Origin: Caldifarciminota bacterium
GTDB taxonomy: Bacteria; Hydrothermota; Tepidihabitantia; SM23-42
NCBI GenBank assembly: GCA_023128195.1
Contig: JAGMEL010000054.1
Location: 1 to 34,146, forward strand
Direction: 5' to 3'
Length of the DNA stretch: 34,146 nucleotides
Part shown: positions 31,659 through 34,146 of the stretch, in pieces
Layout: each line of letters begins with the position of its first letter
How positions within the stretch are numbered: the stretch's first letter is position 1
Position numbers and translations under genes: made by a program
Notes under the pieces: model-generated
Databases searched by the model: none
The model's input: the letters and a program-made list of their open reading frames with translations, nothing else
Told to the model about the DNA's origin: nothing

Positions 31659-31708
31659 AAGGAAGTACCCAATCCTTTCGCAGAAAGGGCTGGGTAAACT
31701 TCCTTTTT
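31659..31708 (+). terminator. Strong intrinsic terminator
   Basis: AAGGAAGT/ACTTCCTT arms enclose a second stem ACCCA/TGGGT and an inner CCTTT/AAAGG, and a TTTTT run ends the structure. It terminates the propeller gene. Confidence 0.85.
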
Positions 31709-31954
31709 ACTAAAGACGATGATGGGGAATGATGGGGTCAAATTTCTACTTTGAACATAAAATCAGTGTTTAACACAATCAAAGCTCTACTTTTGATAGA
31801 TACTACACACTACGCTTTGAAAAGGAAGTCGGGTCATTCCTTCATCGAAATTGCAAAATTCTGCTGCTACACCGTCCTCCATCATGTTCAGAGGTTGAAT
31901 AAAGATTGTGGTGATTACTGCATTTTTTCGGACAGCTTTTAAATTTGTGGAAAT
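31709..31954. other. Gap with no supported gene
   Basis: Between the terminator and the convergent gene. It contains GGAATGATGGGGTCAAATTT, a phrase reminiscent of sequences bordering REP-associated transposases in other genomes. The TTG-initiated 63-codon frame across it has no ribosome site. No feature is called. Confidence 0.3.
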
Positions 31955-33451
31955 CTAATGTATTAGTATCATCCGTTTTGTGTTTATATAGTTTCCAGCA
32001 TTGAGGTAATAGAAGTAGATTCCACTCGGTACTACTTTACCTTTTTCATCCTTGCTATCCCATTTAACTGCATAGTTACCAGTTCCCTGATTTTTGCTCA
32101 CAAGCGTTCGCACACGTTTACCTGCGACGTTATGTATCCTTAAGCAAATATAACAATCAGATGGTACTTGATAGAAAATGGTCGTGTTTGTACTGAATGG
32201 ATTCGGATAGTTTTGGCTTAAAGTATAGACTTTCGCTAAATTAGTAGTCAATTTATCTTCTTCGACTCCAGCTTGCCAACTTTCATTATCACAAAAAATC
32301 TTATCGGTTCCTTCGCGGTAGTCTGTCCAAACTACTAGTGCGCTGTCGCTGTGCATATAACATATACCGATCCTTTGAAATGTCGTATTATCAACATCGT
32401 TTATGCGTAACCAAGAGGATGAAAAACTCGATGGTGTAGTTACTGCTTTATACTTGATATTATGCGATGTACCAAAACATGCTGCTCTAAACTTACCTCC
32501 GCCAAAGCAAATCGCGAAAGCATCATTTTCTCCACAGGCAACAGGAAGGTTAATTTCATACCAGTTGATTCCTCCGTTATTAGACCACACACATTTAGTT
32601 GATGGTGTTGAACCTCCTAATATAACTACATATGCATCGTTTGCGCATATTTTGGGGGTTCTCTCCACTATATCTATTGGAATAACTTGAGATGCAAAAC
32701 TGCTGCCTCCGTTAGTACTTTTGGCAAACTTTAGAGTGTCTAGGGCATCTGCATACCATACTATATATATTGTGTCTGAGAGAGGTATATGGTAAACATC
32801 AGGTCCTTCATGATCTTCATTAATGGCAAAATAACATTCGTTAATCCAACTTAGACCACCATCAGTAGATTTATAATAAACCACGCAATTTTCAGCGCCA
32901 CCTGTTCCATATTCATATATAAAAACTATATCGATAACATCACTCATCCCCCGTTTTTTGCTCATTCTAGATTCATCTGCTGGAATTTGAGGAAACGCGT
33001 AAAAATTTCCAGTTCCACCAGTTTTTGGAAGACTATAAGCTATAACTCTTTCTGGTGTGTTTTCTCTGGTGTAACTAATGCAAACTCTATTTTGGGTAAC
33101 AACTATGGATCCCAAAAGAAGTTCATAGTTATTGGTGTTAAAGATACCACCAAACTGCGTCCAGGTATATCCCCCGTCATTAGTTTTGAATATAAGAATT
33201 GCAGGATAATCGTTAATTTTTCCCTCAAAAGCGCAGTAAGCAGTATGATAATTTTGAGGATCATCATCTATCTCTGGAGCTTTATGTGGAACATAACCAT
33301 CTGTTATTTTAACATCATCAGCAAACCTAAAATGTGATTTCCGATGTGGTGTTTGATATTGTATTGCCAGAGGAGTTATTTCAATTTCCTCCTGTGCCCA
33401 GATGAGGGTGCAGCTGATTATTATTGTTAATACAAGAAATTTCTTAAGCAT
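31955..33451 (-). CDS. Secreted BNR-like protein with sorting domain
   Basis: A 498-residue protein starting at the second ATG (33451), which has GGAGG five bases upstream and begins MLKKFLVLTIIISCTLIWAQ, a signal peptide. The upstream ATG at 33481 lacks a site. The middle has repeated sialidase/BNR-like Asp-box motifs (FKTNDGGYTWTQFG, YYKSTDGGLSWINE, FAKSTNGGSSFAS, WSNNGGINWYEI), so a beta-propeller is likely. Enzymatic residues of true sialidases are not evident. The C-terminus YTLSQNYPNPFSTNTTIFY ... VPSGIYFYYLNAG is a canonical type IX-style sorting domain. Surface or secreted; role unknown. Confidence 0.82.
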   Translation of the reverse strand: MLKKFLVLTIIISCTLIWAQEEIEITPLAIQYQTPHRKSHFRFADDVKITDGYVPHKAPEIDDDPQNYHTAYCAFEGKINDYPAILIFKTNDGGYTWTQFGGIFNTNNYELLLGSIVVTQNRVCISYTRENTPERVIAYSLPKTGGTGNFYAFPQIPADESRMSKKRGMSDVIDIVFIYEYGTGGAENCVVYYKSTDGGLSWINECYFAINEDHEGPDVYHIPLSDTIYIVWYADALDTLKFAKSTNGGSSFASQVIPIDIVERTPKICANDAYVVILGGSTPSTKCVWSNNGGINWYEINLPVACGENDAFAICFGGGKFRAACFGTSHNIKYKAVTTPSSFSSSWLRINDVDNTTFQRIGICYMHSDSALVVWTDYREGTDKIFCDNESWQAGVEEDKLTTNLAKVYTLSQNYPNPFSTNTTIFYQVPSDCYICLRIHNVAGKRVRTLVSKNQGTGNYAVKWDSKDEKGKVVPSGIYFYYLNAGNYINTKRMILIH

Positions 33452-33504
33452 TTTTCCTCCTTTTAATATAATAATAAACATATTTTTAGAAAAATCAAGA
33501 ATAC

Positions 33505-33564
33505 AAGTTGCCCCATATAACCAGAACTTATTTTTATGTATTTGGTTGTATAATTGCTTAACAT
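33505..33564 (-). pseudogene. Duplicated hicB 5' fragment
   Basis: The minus strand encodes 20 codons nearly identical to the start of HicB (MLSNYTTKYIKISSGYMGQL), then diverges. An 18-bp deletion relative to the intact copy removes its ribosome site. It cannot make a functional antitoxin. Confidence 0.8.
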
Positions 33565-33656
33565 ATTATTATATTGAAGCACCTATCTATGTCAAGTATG
33601 CTAATCTACAATTTACTAAACCCCAGCGGATTATTTCTCAATCTTTCCTCTCATTC
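33506..33656. repeat. Direct repeat B: hicB 5' end and promoter
   Basis: Second copy of 30195-30362, same orientation, with a few substitutions. An 18-bp deletion between TATTATT direct repeats has removed the hicB ribosome site. The TTGACA/TATAAT promoter pair is retained. Confidence 0.85.
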
Positions 33657-33676
33657 GACAAACTCAGGGCAGGCGG
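33652..33676. repeat. CATTCGACAAACTCAGGGCA repeat
   Basis: CATTCGACAAACTCAGGGCA followed by GGCGG, translated FDKLRAGG in one frame, is a phrase known to me as a dispersed repeat in several uncultured-bacterium genomes. It sits at the end of the hicB duplication. Confidence 0.45.
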
Positions 33677-33700
33677 GATGAATTAATATTGTTTAGTTCG

Positions 33701-33728
33701 TTGACATAGTTTCTTTATTGAATATAAT
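33701..33728 (+). promoter_or_regulatory. tRNA-Leu promoter
   Basis: TTGACA (33701-33706), 16 bp, TATAAT (33723-33728), both perfect. It lies about 43 bp before the tRNA gene. Confidence 0.8.
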
Positions 33729-33737
33729 AGTTTGCTG

Positions 33738-33764
33738 TTCCCTGATTCCTGTATCCTGTGCCCT
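33738..33764. repeat. Phrase-like CCTGATTCCTGTATCC repeat
   Basis: CCTG-type words recur three to four times in 27 bp just upstream of tRNA-Leu, within the expected tRNA precursor leader. Confidence 0.4.
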
Positions 33765-33770
33765 AAACTT

Positions 33771-33856
33771 GCCGAGATGGCGGAACTGGGAGACGCGGCG
33801 GACTCAAAATCCGCAGTTCTGAAAGGAGCGTGGGGGTTCAACTCCCCCTCTCGGCA
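33771..33856 (+). tRNA. tRNA-Leu (anticodon CAA)
   Basis: An 86-nt class II tRNA. Acceptor arms are GCCGAGA (33771-33777) and TCTCGGC (33849-33855), with discriminator A at 33856. The anticodon stem is GCGGA/TCCGC with loop CTCAAAA, and the anticodon CAA at 33805-33807 reads UUG. There is a long variable arm, and the T-arm is GGGGGTTCAACTCCCCC. The CCA end is not encoded. Confidence 0.95.
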
Positions 33857-33860
33857 CTCT

Positions 33861-33885
33861 CCCCCTCGAAGGGGGGATACCCCCC
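33861..33885. repeat. Overlapping alternative hairpins after tRNA-Leu
   Basis: CCCCC (33861-33865) can pair with GGGGG (33871-33875). The same G-run can instead pair with CCCCCC (33880-33885) around ATA. Only one can form at a time. It may serve tRNA 3'-end formation or termination. Confidence 0.45.
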
Positions 33886-34042
33886 TTCTCTCCACTCACT
33901 TTTCAAACAGAATAAAAACTTCGTGGAGACCTCGAAACCCCCCAGGGGTGTCCTTCTACATACGAAAATTTTATCTACAGACGCACTAACCCCAAAATGT
34001 GTAAGGCGGTGTAGCGACTTCCCCTCGAGGTATCTTTGGATA

Positions 34043-34073
34043 AATTCGAAATCCTAATATCTAAATTCTAAAT
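34043..34073. repeat. Phrase-like ATTCGAAATCCTAA repeat
   Basis: AATTCGAAATCCTAATATCT and the following AAATTCTAAAT form a quasi-repeat directly next to the 3' end of the minus-strand tRNA. It is another gap-restricted repeat family. Confidence 0.45.
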
Positions 34074-34076
34074 AAA

Positions 34077-34146
34077 TGGAGCAGAGCGGGCTCGAACCGC
34101 CGACCTGTACCTTGCGAAGGTACCGCTCTCCCAACTGAGCTACTGC
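34077..34146 (-). tRNA. tRNA-Ala (anticodon CGC), 5' end cut by window
   Basis: The minus strand shows the last four acceptor bases GCAG, a D-arm GCTC...GAGC, the anticodon stem GTACC/GGTAC with loop TTCGCAA (anticodon CGC), T-arm GGCGGTTCGAGCCCGC-type pairing, and 3' acceptor CTGCTCC with discriminator A. Position 70 is U, as needed for the Ala G3-U70 identity pair. The first three bases lie beyond the window. Confidence 0.9.

Noticed and set aside
31751..31942. 63-codon reading frame between the two convergent secreted-protein genes
   Set aside because: It has a TTG start without a ribosome site and no recognisable protein motif, and follows a strong terminator.
33452..33481. Longer N-terminus of the minus-strand BNR-like protein
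   Set aside because: The internal ATG at 33451 has GGAGG directly upstream and begins a standard signal peptide.
33683..34057. Reading frames across the tRNA-Leu region
   Set aside because: They translate the tRNA gene and the C/G-run hairpins; composition is not protein-like.
1..34146. CRISPR array, IS element or prophage
   Set aside because: No regularly spaced repeats of 25-40 bp, no transposase or cas-like reading frame, and no phage structural genes were seen.

Overview
The window reads as a chromosomal segment of an AT-rich, outer-membrane-bearing, uncultured bacterium. It has a TonB-dependent receptor, several beta-barrel proteins ending in Phe, Shine-Dalgarno sites of the AAGGAGG type and strong sigma70-like promoters. 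Three secreted proteins end in a Bacteroidetes-style (FCB-group) PNPF...SGxYF...K C-terminal sorting domain, and DUF5916- and DUF4476-type proteins are present. I infer an FCB-related lineage, and candidate division WOR-3 (Stahlbacteria) is my best guess. No rRNA or other taxonomic marker settles this.

Layout. 0-6.5 kb is housekeeping: MglA-like GTPase, a small Cys-rich protein, DNA polymerase III alpha (dnaE), an outer-membrane protein, a perfect parS centromere site, thioredoxin, a TlpA/ResA-like thiol-disulfide protein and an OsmC-family protein. 6.5-8.6 kb holds a secreted sorting-domain protein on the minus strand, then a hairpin-rich remnant region. 8.7-16.2 kb is an M1 aminopeptidase followed by an apparent import/export unit: a TetR regulator with a consensus promoter and palindromic operator, a TonB-dependent receptor, and an ABC-2 exporter pair that looks leaderless. 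16.5-22.5 kb carries a CBM9-like/DUF5916 barrel protein, a DUF4476 protein behind a textbook sigma54 promoter with phased upstream sites, a 40-bp perfect palindrome, a 34-codon small ORF, a hemolysin III (PAQR) protein, a small tautomerase, a TPR protein and a universal stress protein.

22.7-30.3 kb is an accessory, partly decayed island of small enzymes. It contains a TehB-like methyltransferase, a membrane protein and a NUDIX hydrolase joined by three copies of a roughly 24-bp junction repeat. It also contains a deleted P-loop kinase pseudogene, a beta-propeller/transglutaminase fusion, a histidine phosphatase, a nucleoside deoxyribosyltransferase stub, a nucleotidyltransferase with a small overlapping partner (toxin-antitoxin-like), three methyltransferases coupled by ATGA overlaps, and hicB with a broken hicA. 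30.5-33.5 kb has two further secreted sorting-domain proteins, flanked by a direct duplication of the hicB promoter and 5' end. The window closes with tRNA-Leu(CAA) and a partial tRNA-Ala(CGC).

The strongest unexplained signals are the three-copy junction repeat, the sigma54 promoter with enhancer-like sites, the 40-bp palindrome and its interrupted relative, the hicB duplication, and several families of phrase-like short repeats in gaps and once inside a gene. No CRISPR array, IS transposase, complete prophage or rRNA was seen.
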